In this document: positions 47,449 to 55,634 of the stretch, piece after piece
Numbering within the stretch: position 1 is the first letter of the stretch
Layout of the letters: each line of letters begins with the position of its first letter
DNA from: Holdemania sp. Marseille-P2844
GTDB taxonomy: Bacteria > Bacillota_I > Bacilli_A > Erysipelotrichales > Erysipelotrichaceae
Length of the DNA: 64,000 nucleotides
Reading direction: 5' to 3'
Assembly (NCBI RefSeq): GCF_900120005.1
Contig: NZ_LT635448.1
Location: 62,001 to 126,000 of the forward strand
Position numbers and translations under genes: made by a program
Notes under the pieces: generated by a model
The model's input: the letters and a program-made list of their open reading frames with translations, nothing else
Databases searched by the model: none
What the model was told of the DNA's origin: nothing

Positions 47449-47565
47449 AATTTATTCTGGAAAGCAGTGGATTGGCGGAGTTCGCAGCCCAGCTCCACTC
47501 TAATTCTCAGTTGTAACTGGATCGACTCACTTATCATTTTCCCCAGCTTGGAAACAGAAATAAAA

Positions 47566-47610
47566 AAACAGCCTGAGATTTCCTGTTGCAGGAAGTTTCA
47601 GGCTGTTTCT
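47566..47610 (+). terminator. Strong terminator hairpin
   Basis: AAACAGCCTGA and TCAGGCTGTTT outer arms with inner TTCCTG/CAGGAA pairing and a T tail. A-rich sequence upstream could let it also stop minus-strand transcripts. Confidence 0.8.
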
Positions 47611-47667
47611 CGCCAGGCCAGCTGAGCTTGCTCAGATTAAGGCTCAGGGATGTGGAAAGAATCTTCT

Positions 47668-48009
47668 TTATTTAACCGTCTGGAATTCTTTTCGTTCAAT
47701 TTCCTGCGGTGCTTCGATTTCGCGGGCGAGGGTGTGCTCCGTCAATTCGGAAAGCAGCTTAAGCTTCTTGTTGATCAGCGGCCGCATGCAATTCGGCACA
47801 TGTTCCTGATGGGCGCGGTGAATGGCGACGCATTCCTTGCAGTTGCCATGATAGCGGCAAGCTTTCCGGCAAGGACAATGGTCCTTTTCCTTGTACTCTT
47901 CACGGAAAGCGGCGGCGAATTCTTCCTGAAGCGCCAACCCGGCCTGACGATTGCCGTTATGGAATTGCTCCATCGCGGCGAGTTCTTTTGGATTTCCTTC
48001 GATGATCAT
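47668..48009 (-). CDS. Small cysteine-rich protein
   Basis: 113 residues. The centre reads HCPCRKACRYHGNCKECVAI then HRAHQEHVPNC, giving the pattern CxCxxxCxxxGxCxxCxxxH...PxC, known from small Firmicute proteins of unknown function (similar to DUF6485) and suggestive of metal binding. A charged helical tail follows. ATG 48009 has GAGGGG upstream; the longer in-frame start lacks one. Confidence 0.6.
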   Translation of the reverse strand: MIIEGNPKELAAMEQFHNGNRQAGLALQEEFAAAFREEYKEKDHCPCRKACRYHGNCKECVAIHRAHQEHVPNCMRPLINKKLKLLSELTEHTLAREIEAPQEIERKEFQTVK

Positions 48010-48146
48010 CAACAAATCCCCTCTTTCTTTGTTTGCCTTCCGCGGCAAACAACGCCCCTATTTTAACACTGGAAAAAGGAGGACTTCAAGGGATTCCTTA
48101 TAAAAAGAGGAGGGAAGGGGAAGCATAACTTATTTTGCCGTGAAAC

Positions 48147-48190
48147 AGAGAAGAATGGACTTTGCGTTCTTCTCTATTTTGTTTTATGAT
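48147..48190 (+). promoter_or_regulatory. Barnase promoter with overlapping hairpin
   Basis: TTGCGT (48162-48167), 17-bp spacer, TATGAT (48185-48190). The inverted repeat AGAGAAGAA/TTCTTCTCT (48147-48175) spans the -35 box and is followed by ATTTTGTTTT, so it may be an operator or a terminator for incoming transcripts. The rest of 48010-48146 shows nothing. Confidence 0.5.
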
Positions 48191-48210
48191 GTTAAAAAAG
48201 GAGCGTGTTT

Positions 48211-48684
48211 ATGAAACTGCGATTTAAATTAGGCTTGGCGTTATGGGCGATGCTGAGCTTGTTGGGATGTGCTTCGACGTCGGTGCCGCAGATCCCGCCG
48301 GCCACTTCCCAGCCGATGGAAGAAACAATAACGGTTCAGGAGGACGGCTGGTATTCCACGAAGGAGGAAGTCGCGGAGTATCTGGAAACCTATGGACATC
48401 TGCCGGAGAATTACATCACGAAAAAAGAAGCTCAGGCGTTGGGCTGGGATAACGCGAAAGGAAATCTGTGGGACGTAGCCGAAGGCAAATCCATCGGCGG
48501 CGACCGCTTCGGCAACCGCGAAGGTTTGCTTCCCAACGCTCACGGCCGGACTTGGTATGAATGCGACATTGATTATCAAGGTGGTTATCGGGGAAAGGAA
48601 CGCCTTGTCTTTTCCGATGACGGTCTGATCTATTATTCGGATGATCATTACGCAAGCTTTGAAGCGGTGAGGGGAAACGAATGA
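48211..48684 (+). CDS. Barnase-type extracellular ribonuclease, probable lipoprotein
   Basis: 157 residues. The mature part aligns closely with barnase (LPENYITKKEAQALGW, GKSIGGDRFGNREG, DDHY). Catalytic residues correspond: Glu117 (WYEC) to Glu73, Arg127 and Arg131 to Arg83 and Arg87, His146 to His102. Unlike classical barnase, the signal peptide ends in a lipobox-like LSLLGC with Cys20, followed by a Ser/Pro/Thr linker, so the enzyme may be membrane-tethered outside the cell. Its stop overlaps the barstar gene as ATGA. RBS AAAAAAGGAG. Confidence 0.93.
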   Translation: MKLRFKLGLALWAMLSLLGCASTSVPQIPPATSQPMEETITVQEDGWYSTKEEVAEYLETYGHLPENYITKKEAQALGWDNAKGNLWDVAEGKSIGGDRFGNREGLLPNAHGRTWYECDIDYQGGYRGKERLVFSDDGLIYYSDDHYASFEAVRGNE

Positions 48685-49013
48685 AGCGTGCTTTGATTGA
48701 CGGACGCGAATGCCGGGATAAACAGACGCTGCATCGGCAGCTTAAAGACCAGCTTGCCTTTCCCGATTATTATGGAAATAATCTCGACGCTCTCTATGAT
48801 ATTTTAAGCACCGCGCAGGAACCTTTTGAAATTGAATTAATAAATAGGGAGGAACTGATCGGAAATTTAGGCGGCTATGCGGACGCGCTGCTTGCGACCT
48901 TACAGGACGCCGCCGCAAACAATGCTTTCCTTCATCTATCCGGCGTAATAACGTCGGCAGAGAATGTTGGTAATCAGGCAGAAAGTCAAAATCAAACCGA
49001 TCATGAATCGTGA
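48681..49013 (+). CDS. Barstar-type ribonuclease inhibitor
   Basis: 110 residues; the first 90 align with barstar (LKDQLAFPDYYGNNLDALYD). The barnase-contacting acids are present as Asp36 and Asp40, while the usual Trp between them is Tyr39. A 20-residue polar tail (GNQAESQNQTDHES) extends beyond barstar. It protects the cytoplasm from the coupled RNase. Translation begins within the RNase stop codon. Confidence 0.92.
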   Translation: MKRALIDGRECRDKQTLHRQLKDQLAFPDYYGNNLDALYDILSTAQEPFEIELINREELIGNLGGYADALLATLQDAAANNAFLHLSGVITSAENVGNQAESQNQTDHES

Positions 49014-49258
49014 AGAGCTTTCCGCTAATTGTGTCAGAAAGTTTGTGTACGACGGTACAGCATACCAGCTGATCAGCTCGATGAGGTCCAGAAGTGCATT
49101 AAGGCTGTTCAGGCAAGAAATGCGGATGAATGTCTGCACAACCCGATGAGGAAAGCGACTGAGAACGTCGATCAGATTGCGGTTCGCAAACGAATGCGAA
49201 ACATCAGCGTCGCGCAGCCTTGTTTCCCATTTTAAAACAGAGAGTACAGATTAGATCA

Positions 49259-49286
49259 GGGCAGCGCGTCACCGCTGTCCTTTTTC
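49259..49286 (+). terminator. Plus-strand terminator
   Basis: GGGCAGCG and CGCTGTCC pair over 8 positions with one G-U, 6-nt loop, then TTTTT. Confidence 0.7.
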
Positions 49287-49297
49287 CACAAAAAAAC

Positions 49298-49325
49298 TCA
49301 GCGCTGTGAGTGAAGCAGCGCTGAG
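49298..49325 (-). terminator. Terminator of the minus-strand mannose-family PTS operon
   Basis: CTCAGCGCT (49298-49306) and AGCGCTGAG (49317-49325) form a 9-bp stem. The seven-T run is on the minus strand. Confidence 0.8.
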
Positions 49326-49375
49326 AGTGTTTCCTCATCTGTCCAAAAGAGGATGGATGAATTCAGTTTACGGAT

Positions 49376-50242
49376 TTACGCGTAGAAACCGGTGGCATAA
49401 CCGATGAAGGTCAGGACACACGCCAGAACAAGGATCAGCCCCATCAATTTCAACGGCGACCATTTCTTCTTCGCATACAAACCATAGACGCCTAATGTCA
49501 GGCCCAGCGGCAGGATCTGCGGGAAGATGGAGTTCAGTACGGAATCGGCGTTGAACAGCACCTGGCTTTCCAGGATCGTGTTGGTCGTGGCGTCATAAAC
49601 GTCTTTGACGATCTGAATCGGCAGCGTGCAGGAAACGAAGGAAGCGGTCAGGGCGCCGACGACGATCAGGCCCAGCACGGTCATCGTGTCCGTCAGTAAA
49701 TTCAGCCGGCCTGTCGCCATAAACGTCTGCATCCCTTCCAGTCCGGACTTATAGCCCAGCTTGAACAGAAACCAGCTCAGCGCGCAGGTGCCGATCGGAT
49801 AGACAAGCATGTAGATGACCGGTCCCAGCCAAAGCATATTGGCGGAAGCCTGAGAGATCGACAGGCAGATTGTCAGCAGGATCGGGATGATCGTCGCAAC
49901 CCACAGCGAATCGCCGATGGCGGATGTCGGGCCGATCAAGGCAACTTTGACGCTGCTGATGAGTTCCGGAGTACACTGACCATTGGCATTGGCCTCTTCC
50001 AGACCGCAGACGATGCCGTTGCAGATGGAACCGACCTGTGCTTCAGTATTGAACAATGTGATATGACGCTGCAGCGCAGCTGCCCGTTCTTCTTTCGTGT
50101 CGTATAATTCTTCAATGACCGGGGCCATCGCCTGACCGAACGCCATGCCCAGCATTGATTCTGCCTGCTGGGAACAGCCGTTCCAGAAAAACCACGTCCG
50201 GAAGGATTTCTTTAATGTTTTTTCACTGATTTTCTTAGCCAT
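49376..50242 (-). CDS. PTS mannose-family EIID
   Basis: 288 residues. EIID hallmarks: KKSFRTWFFWNGCSQQAESM at the N-terminus and ALIGPTSAIGDSLWVATIIP, then C-terminal helices. It is the last gene of the operon, 2 nt after EIIC. The conserved GPFAGIGD block is GPTSAIGD here, a mild departure. Confidence 0.92.
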   Translation of the reverse strand: MAKKISEKTLKKSFRTWFFWNGCSQQAESMLGMAFGQAMAPVIEELYDTKEERAAALQRHITLFNTEAQVGSICNGIVCGLEEANANGQCTPELISSVKVALIGPTSAIGDSLWVATIIPILLTICLSISQASANMLWLGPVIYMLVYPIGTCALSWFLFKLGYKSGLEGMQTFMATGRLNLLTDTMTVLGLIVVGALTASFVSCTLPIQIVKDVYDATTNTILESQVLFNADSVLNSIFPQILPLGLTLGVYGLYAKKKWSPLKLMGLILVLACVLTFIGYATGFYA

Positions 50243-50244
50243 GA

Positions 50245-51033
50245 TTAAGCTCCTTTCCGATCAGCCAACGAGGAGGCTGCGACATAGTAGAGAACCGCGG
50301 TGATGATCGCGACAACCGCGACCGCCATCGTGCTTAAACCGAAATAAGTGACGAGAATGAATCCGGCTAAGAAGATGACGATGTGATATTTCTTCTTTAA
50401 TAAGAACGATAAGATGATGCCCATTCCCAACGAAGCCATCATGCCGCCGAAAATGCTCAGTGCGGTGGTGACCCAGCCCGGAATCAGCGTTGCGAAATCA
50501 GCCTGGCCGGAAGCTGCGGTCATCGACGTCAGAACGAGCACCGCCGGAACAAAACGGCATAAGAAACCGATTGCCTGACCCATGAAGACGTTTGGAACGA
50601 TCATTTTGCGGGTATCCCCGGCTTCCGCATATTTTGCGGCAACCCGGTTCAGCGGCAGGTTTAGGGCATACGACAAATTCCACATGACCTGGCCGACCAG
50701 TCCGCCGATCCCGGCGAAGACCACAGCCAGACCGATCGTTCCGGTCGCGTCCATCCCCTGACCGAAGACGATCGCCGCAGCGACGCCGATGTAGGTGGCA
50801 TACGATAAGTCCCAGGCAACCGCGCCGCCCGGCGTGACGTTGCCCATATACATGATCTGTAACGGAATTCCGACGACCATGGCGGTCTGAATATCCCCTA
50901 AAATGACGCCGACGACCAGCGCCGCGACTAACGGACGGCCTAAAGTGTACCAGCCGATAGTGTTGCCGACGATAGAACCGATGGATCCCAGATACACAAA
51001 GATTGCGATCAGGATGATTTGAATGATTGACAT
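50245..51033 (-). CDS. PTS mannose/sorbose-family EIIC
   Basis: 262-residue polytopic protein with RPLVAALVVGVILGDIQTAM near residue 33 and GIPLQIMYMGNVTPGGAVAWD, both typical EIIC-Man segments, then several helices. AGAGGGG precedes ATG 51033. Confidence 0.92.
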   Translation of the reverse strand: MSIIQIILIAIFVYLGSIGSIVGNTIGWYTLGRPLVAALVVGVILGDIQTAMVVGIPLQIMYMGNVTPGGAVAWDLSYATYIGVAAAIVFGQGMDATGTIGLAVVFAGIGGLVGQVMWNLSYALNLPLNRVAAKYAEAGDTRKMIVPNVFMGQAIGFLCRFVPAVLVLTSMTAASGQADFATLIPGWVTTALSIFGGMMASLGMGIILSFLLKKKYHIVIFLAGFILVTYFGLSTMAVAVVAIITAVLYYVAASSLADRKGA

Positions 51034-51051
51034 AATTACCCCTCTGACTTT

Positions 51052-51543
51052 CTATTCAATCGTTTTGCGGAAAGCGTCCCAGCTTGTCCGGGTAGTGTTC
51101 GGCAGCTGTTGGAAGCAGACGTCTGCGCCTTTGGCGCTCAAGGCGTCGATCACTTCCACGTCCTGCTGGCTGAGATAGAAGATGCCGGTCGCACCGGAAA
51201 CCTTATGCACGGAATCCGGACGTTTGGCAATGTTGCCCAGCATCACGAAGTCAGCTTTCAGAACGGTGTCTTCCAGTTCTTCCAGCTGCTTTGGGAAGCG
51301 CACGATGACCAGCCGGTTGGTGCCGCTGTCCTGGCTTAACAGGCTGCGGGCTTCCTCCGTGGTGACAATGTGCGTTTTATAAAGCGGCGGCACGCTCATC
51401 GTCATGATCGATTTCAGCATTGGATTTTTGGCGCTTTCATCGTCGATCGCAATGATTTCCTGGATCGCCAAGGTCGGACACCAGGCGACGATGGTCTGGC
51501 CGTGAATCAGCCGGTCATCGACGCGGACTACAATTTTACCCAT
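51052..51543 (-). CDS. PTS mannose/sorbose-family EIIB
   Basis: 163 residues beginning GKIVVRVDDRLIHGQTIVAW; His14 in RLIHGQT is the phosphorylation site. It follows the PIG-L-like gene after 19 nt. No EIIA gene belongs to this operon, so phosphate must come from an EIIA encoded elsewhere, for instance 5377-5799. Confidence 0.93.
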   Translation of the reverse strand: MGKIVVRVDDRLIHGQTIVAWCPTLAIQEIIAIDDESAKNPMLKSIMTMSVPPLYKTHIVTTEEARSLLSQDSGTNRLVIVRFPKQLEELEDTVLKADFVMLGNIAKRPDSVHKVSGATGIFYLSQQDVEVIDALSAKGADVCFQQLPNTTRTSWDAFRKTIE

Positions 51544-51562
51544 GGTTATTTCTCCTCTCTTT

Positions 51563-52243
51563 TTACCACAGCTGCGGTTCGATCAGACTGGCGTACATAT
51601 ACGCGACGGTATAGCCGCTGTTGTTGGATTCGATCTGGCGGACTTTGCCGATTGTCGGATAATACTGCTGGTAAGGAAAGTCGTTGACCTCGCCGCGGAA
51701 GACGGCGTATTCCTTCATTGCGTCGTACCACTGGGTCACTTCCTCTGGATTCAGCGTGAAGTAGGCCTGCGGAAGGAAGCCGACGAGATCCTCAAACGTT
51801 TCGCCGTAGACCAGGCGGATCGGATTGCCTTTTTCACGCAGCCGCTTGACGGCGGTGACGACGGCGTCGTGAGTGTTGATGTGCCGCGGATGCATTGAAC
51901 CGCGCCAATGGGTGATGACCAGGTCGACTTTCTCATCGACGAAATACTGCTCCATCCGCTGAGCGAAGTCCTCCAGCGAAGGCATATTGCTGGAAACGTA
52001 GCCAAGCCAGATCGTGTCGGCGCCCAGCTTTTCCGCAGCTTTCTGATTCATGGTCAAGAGATCTTTGAGATACTGCTGCTTCGCTTCCTCCGTCGCGGCC
52101 GGATCTTCCAGCCTTCCCTGAGTGACGTGGATCAGCGTGCAGTGCGCGCCTTGCCGGGCATATTTGAGGATCAGCGGTCCGCCCATCAGCTCGGCGTCCA
52201 GCGAATGTGCGCCGATGCTGACGACGCGTTGGATTGAGGTCAT
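51563..52243 (-). CDS. PIG-L/LmbE family deacetylase-like protein lacking the usual base
   Basis: 226 residues. The PIG-L zinc motif, normally AHPDDxE, reads IGAHSLDAELMGG: His13 and Asp16 (zinc ligands) remain, but the first Asp of the DD pair, the general base in MshB-type enzymes, is Leu15. The second block SMHPRHINTHDAVV keeps the C-terminal histidines. Family members remove N-acetyl groups from GlcNAc-containing molecules. Placement between a GNAT gene and a mannose-family PTS suggests action on an imported amino-sugar phosphate, or a changed or regulatory role. Confidence 0.8.
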   Translation of the reverse strand: MTSIQRVVSIGAHSLDAELMGGPLILKYARQGAHCTLIHVTQGRLEDPAATEEAKQQYLKDLLTMNQKAAEKLGADTIWLGYVSSNMPSLEDFAQRMEQYFVDEKVDLVITHWRGSMHPRHINTHDAVVTAVKRLREKGNPIRLVYGETFEDLVGFLPQAYFTLNPEEVTQWYDAMKEYAVFRGEVNDFPYQQYYPTIGKVRQIESNNSGYTVAYMYASLIEPQLW

Positions 52244-52293
52244 AATGTGTTCTTCCTTTCTTTAATAGAGCATGCTTTTTGTGCGGATTTCGG

Positions 52294-53235
52294 TTAATCC
52301 AAATTCTTGCGGTAATCGGTGAAGGTGCGGAAAACGGTGATTCCATGACGCTCGTAGAAACGGCGTCCCGGTGCGTCGGTGGAGACGAAATACATGTGAT
52401 AGATACCGCGCTTCTCCATTTCCAGCTGCATCAGATCGAGCAGAATACTGCCTAAGCCCCAGTTGCGTTGGCTGGCCATGACGCCGATCGGACCGAACCG
52501 CATCGGATTGCCGTCGATCTGACGCATGCAGAAGCCGGCGAGCTGATCGTTTTGATCAACGCACAGCAGCACGTTGTCTTCCGCCAGATTGTTCTGCATA
52601 CTGATCAGCAGGTTGCGCTTCCAGCCGCCGCCGAATTCCACCTTGGCAAATTCAAGCAGGTCGACGCAATATTTCCAGCTGAACGGAATGAACCGGAAAC
52701 CAGCGGCTTCGGCTTTCGCCTTGCGGGCCAGCGCCGCTTCATCGAGCTGGTAACCATGCAGATCCTTGCACATCGAGTAACTTTCCTCGCCGCTTTGATA
52801 GCCCATTGCATCAAAGAAGGCGGCCGATTCCGGATAGTTCTGCTTGTCGATGCCCGGGAAGAAATAATTCGGGCTGTACGCGGCGACCGTGACGTTTTTA
52901 GCGCCGCGCGCCTTCATGTCGGCTTCGGCTCTTTCGACTAAAGCCCGGCCGATTCCCTGACGGCGATGTCCGGCTTCGACGAATAAGACGTTGATCCAGC
53001 CCCGGTCCGGCTCCGTTCCCCGTTCCAGATAAGGAAACTTGCGGCGGGTGGCCAACAGGAAGCCGACGACTTTCTCATCCGCCATCGCCACATAGCACAG
53101 CGATGGATCGAAGTTGTCGTCCAGCAGCGCCTGCTTGCGGAATTTCTGTAAGGTCAGCGGATCGCAGGGCAGACAGGCGTTCCACAGATCAACAACCGCC
53201 TGTTCATAGCACTGGTTATAATTCTGAATTTCCAT
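52294..53235 (-). CDS. Tandem GNAT N-acetyltransferase
   Basis: 313 residues with two GNAT domains. The first (about 1-150) has the acetyl-CoA loop VEAGHRRQGIGRALVERAEA. The second (about 165-310) has MASQRNWGLGSILLDLMQLE and FYERHGITVF. It is the first gene of the operon GNAT-PIG-L-IIB-IIC-IID, behind a strong promoter with a palindromic operator. An acetyltransferase next to a deacetylase-like protein suggests handling of an amino group on the transported sugar or a related metabolite. Confidence 0.85.
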   Translation of the reverse strand: MEIQNYNQCYEQAVVDLWNACLPCDPLTLQKFRKQALLDDNFDPSLCYVAMADEKVVGFLLATRRKFPYLERGTEPDRGWINVLFVEAGHRRQGIGRALVERAEADMKARGAKNVTVAAYSPNYFFPGIDKQNYPESAAFFDAMGYQSGEESYSMCKDLHGYQLDEAALARKAKAEAAGFRFIPFSWKYCVDLLEFAKVEFGGGWKRNLLISMQNNLAEDNVLLCVDQNDQLAGFCMRQIDGNPMRFGPIGVMASQRNWGLGSILLDLMQLEMEKRGIYHMYFVSTDAPGRRFYERHGITVFRTFTDYRKNLD

Positions 53236-53296
53236 AGATCTTCATTCCTCCTCAGTCAGTATATTAACGAACAATCTCAATTATCTTATAATATTG

Positions 53297-53310
53297 ATAT
53301 GTTAACATAT
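53297..53310. promoter_or_regulatory. GntR-type operator ATATGTTAACATAT
   Basis: A perfect 14-bp palindrome just downstream of the operon -10 box on the minus strand, where bound repressor would block transcription. A related ATATGTTAAC occurs at 54129-54138 before the GntR gene, and ATATTAAC at 53261-53268. Confidence 0.65.
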
Positions 53311-53321
53311 TAACTGATTCC

Positions 53322-53350
53322 ATTATACGGTGCAGCCTCGCAATATGCAA
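53322..53350 (-). promoter_or_regulatory. Promoter of the GNAT-PIG-L-PTS operon
   Basis: Minus strand: TTGCAT (53345-53350), 17-bp spacer, TATAAT (53322-53327), near consensus. Confidence 0.75.
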
Positions 53351-53393
53351 GCCCTTTCAGTCAAAAAAAGAACATTCTGTCGAAGAATGTCCT

Positions 53394-54107
53394 TTACATT
53401 TTAATATTGACGGTGACGGAATACCAATCTTTGTTGAAATACGTTTCCGCATATTCGATGATTTCATCGCGCTGATCAAAGGTCAGCCGCTTAACGAAGA
53501 ACGTCGCGGCATTCTTGCGGATGTTCATGAGCCGGGCGATCTCGGTGTTGCCGATCTCGCGCACTGAGTAATTTTCATTTACCCAGACCGGCGTGACATT
53601 GACCTGAGCCAGCGTTTTATAGAAGGATCTGGTTTCGTAGACAGTCTGTGCCTGTTCCAGCGAAAGCAGACGGCTGTCGACAAACGAACTTTGATAGGCG
53701 ATCGGCTCGTCGTTAGCCAGGCGGATTCGCCGGACGCAGACGATCGGCTGATCGGGATCAATCGTCAGTTTCTCAGCGATCTGAGCGTTGGTGATCAGTT
53801 CGATTTTATCCACATGCATGTCAATCTGGTATCCCTGCTGAAGCAGTTCGTCGCTGAAACTGAGCGAAGTCAGTCCGCGGATCATCTGCTTCTTGGCGAC
53901 AAAGGTGCCCAACCCTTGAATACCGGTGAGATAACCCTCGTTGATCAGATCGGTAAATGCCTTGCGGACCGTGATCGTCGAGACATTATATTTTTTTTTC
54001 AGCACGGATTCACTGTCGACCTTATCGCCCGGTTTCAGCTGGCCGGATTTGATGGCGGCGATGATATCCTGTTCGATTTGGAAATACTTGGCGACCTTGT
54101 ATTCCAT
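53394..54107 (-). CDS. GntR family regulator (HutC/UTRA subfamily)
   Basis: 237 residues. The winged HTH at 5-75 contains GQLKPGDKVDSESVLKKKYN, STITVRKAFTDLINEGYL and GLGTFVAKK. The UTRA effector domain (about 90-235) ends EYAETYFNKDWYSVTVNIK. UTRA regulators usually sense a phosphorylated sugar. It lies upstream of and in the same direction as the PTS operon, with shared operator motifs at both promoters. Confidence 0.92.
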   Translation of the reverse strand: MEYKVAKYFQIEQDIIAAIKSGQLKPGDKVDSESVLKKKYNVSTITVRKAFTDLINEGYLTGIQGLGTFVAKKQMIRGLTSLSFSDELLQQGYQIDMHVDKIELITNAQIAEKLTIDPDQPIVCVRRIRLANDEPIAYQSSFVDSRLLSLEQAQTVYETRSFYKTLAQVNVTPVWVNENYSVREIGNTEIARLMNIRKNAATFFVKRLTFDQRDEIIEYAETYFNKDWYSVTVNIKM

Positions 54108-54128
54108 TTCTCTTCACTCCTTAACTTA

Positions 54129-54152
54129 ATATGTTAACTTATCTGGATTATA
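54129..54152 (-). promoter_or_regulatory. GntR gene promoter and operator
   Basis: Minus strand extended -10 TGCTATAAT (54147-54155) followed downstream by ATATGTTAAC (plus-strand 54129-54138). The arrangement matches that at 53297-53327 and implies autoregulation. Confidence 0.55.
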
Positions 54153-54178
54153 GCAGATTCCGATTTTAAAAGATAGAG

Positions 54179-54526
54179 TCATTCCCCGGAAAACAGGATT
54201 TCGACTAATCCCCAGCCGCTAAGGACCATCGCGGCGTCACTGATCAGGAACAGGTGGAAGGCGATAAACCGCGGGCCTGTTAATGAAATCAGGAAAGTCA
54301 GGATCAGCCCGGCGATCAGGGCGGCGATCAGAGAAGTCCCGGAAATTTTGCGGAAATCTTTGCGGTGAAAAACAAGCCCGCAAAGCAATCCAAAACAGAA
54401 ATAGGCCCCGATCACGGCCTTTGGATTAAACAGAAGCAAAGCTTTGCGGTGTTGATTGAGCGCCAACATCAGCGCAGACAGCCCTGCGGCGGCAAGCAGG
54501 GTAAAAGCTGAATTCTTGATCTTCAT
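54179..54526 (-). CDS. Small hypothetical membrane protein
   Basis: 115 residues with four hydrophobic helices (about 5-22, 33-52, 62-82, 88-108). No family recognised. AAGGAAGGATTAAG upstream of the start gives a reasonable ribosome-binding site. Monocistronic. Confidence 0.6.
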   Translation of the reverse strand: MKIKNSAFTLLAAAGLSALMLALNQHRKALLLFNPKAVIGAYFCFGLLCGLVFHRKDFRKISGTSLIAALIAGLILTFLISLTGPRFIAFHLFLISDAAMVLSGWGLVEILFSGE

Positions 54527-54910
54527 CTTAATCCTTCCTTTCTTTGTATTGGATGAAAGGGATCTCGTCTTTGCCTGTTAAACTGAGGCATCCGAAAACT
54601 TGGAAACAGGAGTTACTGGAAGAATCTGATGATTAAGGCTGGTCAGTTTCTCCATGAGGATTTTATGGAGAGAAACAGAAGCAACAATTTTAAAATTAAG
54701 GTGGAATAGTTTTATTCTGACACGCTGCACGATTGAACGAACGTAAAGATTAAACGAAAACAAATTATTTTATAGCCTTATTATACCATTTCCAGAGGGG
54801 ATGGGAAGCAAAGGAAACGCAGAGATTTTGAAACAGGAGAAATCCGGCGTTTTATTTATGACCGCTGCGATTTTATGGGGGAAAACGGGATTTTTACCGG
54901 TATAAGAAGT
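54527..54910. other. Intergenic region
   Basis: No supported gene. It is AT-rich in the middle, and a 61-codon minus-strand frame at 54578-54763 has no ribosome-binding site or recognisable content. Confidence 0.4.
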
Positions 54911-54939
54911 TTGCTTTTCCTGCCCGTTAGGACTATGAT
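54911..54939 (+). promoter_or_regulatory. Promoter for C39-like gene
   Basis: TTGCTT (54911-54916), 17-bp spacer, TATGAT (54934-54939). Confidence 0.6.
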
Positions 54940-54983
54940 AAGGGGTATTGAAAAGCGGATGCAGGGCGAAAGGGGCGGTAAGG

Positions 54984-55634
54984 ATGACGGCGATTTTATT
55001 TCCGGAAGCGATGTGTTTGGTGGATCCTGCCAGCGGTCAGGTGAGTTGGGGCGCGAATCAGGAATGGTATGGTGATTTGTGGCAGCGCAAAGCAGGCTGC
55101 GGACCAACGGCTGCGGCTTCGCTCCTCTTTTATCAAAAACAGAAACAGCGGTTGATGCACAGGCAGCCGCTGTTATCCAGCCGGCAGAATTTACTGGATC
55201 AGATGAATGAGCTGTGGAATTATATCACGCCCGGTCATGGCGGGGTAAACCGGGTCTCGATGTTTACCGAAGGATTGGAGAAGTACCGTGCTGAAGTCAA
55301 AGAAAACTTTGAAGTTCAGGCGCTGGAGGTCGCGGAGGATCCGGCCCAAAGACCGCAGTGGACGGCGGTCAGCCAGTTTCTGGAGGAAGCCTTGAAGCGG
55401 GATGAACCGGCGGCGTTCCTCAACCTGTGCGCGGGGGAGGAAAAGCGGATCGACGACTGGCACTGGGTGATGATCAGTGCACTGGACCCGCAAACCGGCG
55501 TGATCACCTTTTTTGACGAAAGTCAGATCAAGGAAGCGGATCTTTCGCTGTGGTTAAGAACAACGACGAAACGAGGCGGATTCGTGACGTTGCGCTGGCC
55601 TGCGCCGGGAATGGAAATGGCCGGGAAGGATTAA
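54984..55634 (+). CDS. Putative C39-like papain-fold protein
   Basis: 216 residues. KAGCGPTAAASLLFY with Cys39 has the Cys-Gly-Pro-(T/A) nucleophile context of C39-like peptidases, and DDWHWVMISALDPQTG with His160 followed by ITFFDES gives the matching His and acidic parts of a papain-like triad. There is no signal peptide or membrane helix, so it acts in the cytoplasm. Substrate unknown; an amidase or inactive binding role is possible. ATG 54984 follows GGTAAGG. The MATE gene starts 64 nt later with its own promoter. Confidence 0.55.
   Translation: MTAILFPEAMCLVDPASGQVSWGANQEWYGDLWQRKAGCGPTAAASLLFYQKQKQRLMHRQPLLSSRQNLLDQMNELWNYITPGHGGVNRVSMFTEGLEKYRAEVKENFEVQALEVAEDPAQRPQWTAVSQFLEEALKRDEPAAFLNLCAGEEKRIDDWHWVMISALDPQTGVITFFDESQIKEADLSLWLRTTTKRGGFVTLRWPAPGMEMAGKD

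Larger units (their letters stand above)
49014..49375. other. Intergenic region with possible small or decayed ORF
   Basis: 362 bp between barstar and the minus-strand PTS genes. A 68-codon frame (49029-49235, TTG start, no good ribosome-binding site) reads IPADQLDEVQKCIKAV and looks coding-like, and an overlapping frame begins MNREELSANCVRKFVYDG; together they may be a frameshifted remnant. Two terminators follow at 49259-49325. Confidence 0.3.
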
